Shown here: positions 49,001 through 52,000 of the stretch, piece after piece
Position numbering within the stretch: position 1 is the stretch's first letter
Layout: each line of letters starts with the position of its first letter
Source of the DNA: Ypsolopha sequella
Lineage: Eukaryota > Arthropoda > Insecta > Lepidoptera > Ypsolophidae
Reading direction: 5' to 3'
DNA length: 64,000 nucleotides
Assembly (NCBI GenBank): GCA_934047225.1
Contig: OW204004.1
Coordinates: 7,072,401-7,136,400 of the forward strand
Translations under genes and position numbers: made by a program
The notes under the pieces: model-generated
What the model was told of the DNA's origin: nothing
Databases searched by the model: none
The model's input: only the letters and a program-made list of their open reading frames with translations

Positions 49001-52000
49001 AGTAGCAGTTATTTTTGATTAAATTCCTTATATTGATCGAGTTTGACCTACCAAGAAAGCTAGTTACTGAAATGGGCCGTGGTACTCGATCATTATTTAC
49101 AACGGTTTATTTGGAACATATTGTTTTTGTTGCGTGGATAAAAGGTGAAAGAAATAAAGGATTTTATTTTATTTTGATACTTCCAAAAAAAATGCCTCTT
49201 CAAGCTTTGTTAAACAGAATCAGATATTGGTACGCAAATCCATTACAGAAAATCATTTGAACAAAAACAATTGTACCTATATATTAAAAATTAAATATTT
49301 CAGAGAATCATTGATTTTGTTTAATTACGTCAGTGACAGAAGATTTAGGTACAATTTATTTGACTTATTCCTAATGTTTGGAATTTTAACAAATTCAGGG
49401 AAATATAGAAAACAATTTATTTCATTACATGCAGCAATTTCTTATTTATTTAGCTCTCCTCTCTCTGAATGACTTACTAACTAAGCTAATTGTTCGTTTG
49501 TACCTATACAAGATGTAACAAAAAGGTGTAACCATATTAATTTGAAGTGCTTATTCCGCCAATGGTTTAGAACAACTTTTACTATAGAACAAATCCAGTA
49601 TATCGAAAAAAAAATTACTCGCCTCATAGAAAAATGCAATGCCGCTCGGCTGAAATGTATGGAAGGGCAGATTTTTTTTTGAGATTTTAGGTTTGACCTC
49701 ATAGTAAAAGTTGTTCTACACCATTGACTGAATAAGCTCTTCAAATATGGTTACACCTTTCTGTTACACGTTGTATATAACATATATCTGTGTATATATT
49801 ATGTTTATATATTATGTATTTGTACGTAGTATATTATGTTTAGATCAAAGTTTCTCATACTTATAGCCCCACGTACAGTGCGCGCCAATCTTTTAGTCGC
49901 CTCTGATTGAGTTACGAGTGCAAGCTTGCGCAGGTACAGTCAAGGAAACAATAATATCAACGGTTGATTATTAAATGTTTACTATAAGTGGGAAGGTGTA
50001 CTTGTTGTACCTACCTATTTCATTATTTATTTATTATTTTAGTGCGATCTAAACTAATAAATAAAACGCATTAATATAAACACCATTTTCCTACATTGTC
50101 ACCTTCAAACGCTATAACGTCCGCGAGGCATAACAACAACTATAAACTTTAACAAACTAAATCAACAAAACAACAAATAAAGGCAAAAAAAAAACAATAA
50201 CAAACAGATTCAACGATAAACTTAACGAATCATGGAATTTTACCCTCGAATGTACTTTTCATGGAACGCGCGCGTGTGTAGTGTACGGACGTAGCACTAA
50301 CACTAATGCATAGTGTTGACACCTGCTAAATGGCGAGCGGGGGGTTTAGTGCGGCACGCAGGCGGGTGTGCTCCGCGCCCTCGCTCCTGTAACGTCCCCC
50401 TGACACCGTAAAACGGCTATTGCGTCGCCTCGTGCGGCTATCTTCAGAGGCGACTAAAAGATTGGCGCGCACTGTACCACTATCACATTTCCAAGTCGAC
50501 TGCGAACCCCTTTAAAAAAAGCTCGCCATAGAAGGATTTTTGTTTAAATACTTGTTTTAAGTTTGTGTGCCCATACATTTATAACGTAATGCATCAAATA
50601 ACAAAATTTTGCTGGATTGTAAAAAGTAATACAGTCACAAAGTAATGTTGTTAATTATGAGTAGTTAATGAGATTGTTGGGCTTGTTTCTTGTTGCAAAT
50701 CGAGCCGATTTCAGGAACAATTTTGCTCAATTTTTAACTTAATTAAGTCCTGCCCGCGCGACCTAGAATCAGCCGCCCGCCATAACGTAAACCTTGTCAC
50801 GAACACCCTACAATCAACTGGCGAACCCCTGGGGCTTCGCGTACCCCACATTCAGAAACCCTGGTTTAGATTATAGGCTTAAATTAACTTTTTTATTTAT
50901 GTTATGCACTGATTTAAATTTCATATGACAAAAATGTTTCGGTTTTCTCAACTGGGAACTGTTGAACAAACTTCTAACTGTTTGAATGGAAGAAATTTCT
51001 TGTAGGAATAAGTCCACACTTGCCTTCTGTCTGTTCTTTGTTTATACATTCTTGTGCAATAAAGTATTCATTACTTAATTCATTCATCCTTTGATATCTA
51101 CGGCATACATTCTTTACATTTCATTGACAATTTTCATCACCAGGGGCCAAGAAAGCAGCAACATATTAGACAACCTCCTCTCCCGTATGGAACAGTACGC
51201 AAACAACTTAGAGGCTTTGGTCACAGAAAGGACACAAGACTACTTGGAAGAGAAGAAAAAGTGCGAAGAACTCCTCTACCAACTGTTACCCAAGTAAGTT
51301 TCGAAGTAGTTTAGCAACTTTGTGATGTTACTGTTTGGAAAAGGTTACGTAACAGGTTCTGCAGATTGTTTTGTTTGATTGTATGTTAATGGAAATATAT
51401 TTTGAATAACTATGTTTCTGACTTAGCTTTGAAATATAAAAAAAAAATAGAAACTCTCGGTGAAGTAATATTGTGGAATTATACTAGAGAATGTTTGATA
51501 AAATATTAAAAATCACATGAAACTTTGATTATTATTAAAATACGTTGGTTTATGGGTCAACTGCAATATTTCACATTGCGTAACTTGACCAGGCTCCTAC
51601 AATTGCAGAGTTTTCACATAAGTATGCTGAGTAAACTACGTACTTGATCAATGTAAAATTTAGATATATATTTTTTCCGCCCTATATCTTTGCGATGCAA
51701 AGCCAGTTACCTAATTTTAATCTTGAAATCAGACTCAAATCATACAATCTTGAAATTTGTGTTAAAAATAAGAGAATGAATGACACCGTAAAAATATCTT
51801 AGAACATAACTAAGTACACTTGAATATCAATTACCAATCTTTTTCAAAGTTTTTCTATTAAAACTAGATGAGAAACAATGGCAGCTGTTCTGATAGAGTT
51901 GAATTGAGCTTTCAGGTTAAAAGCTACTTGAAGCTTTGTTTTGTTAGTACATTTTGATTGAAAAGCTGAACTTATGCCCGCCTTAGACGATGATGAATTT

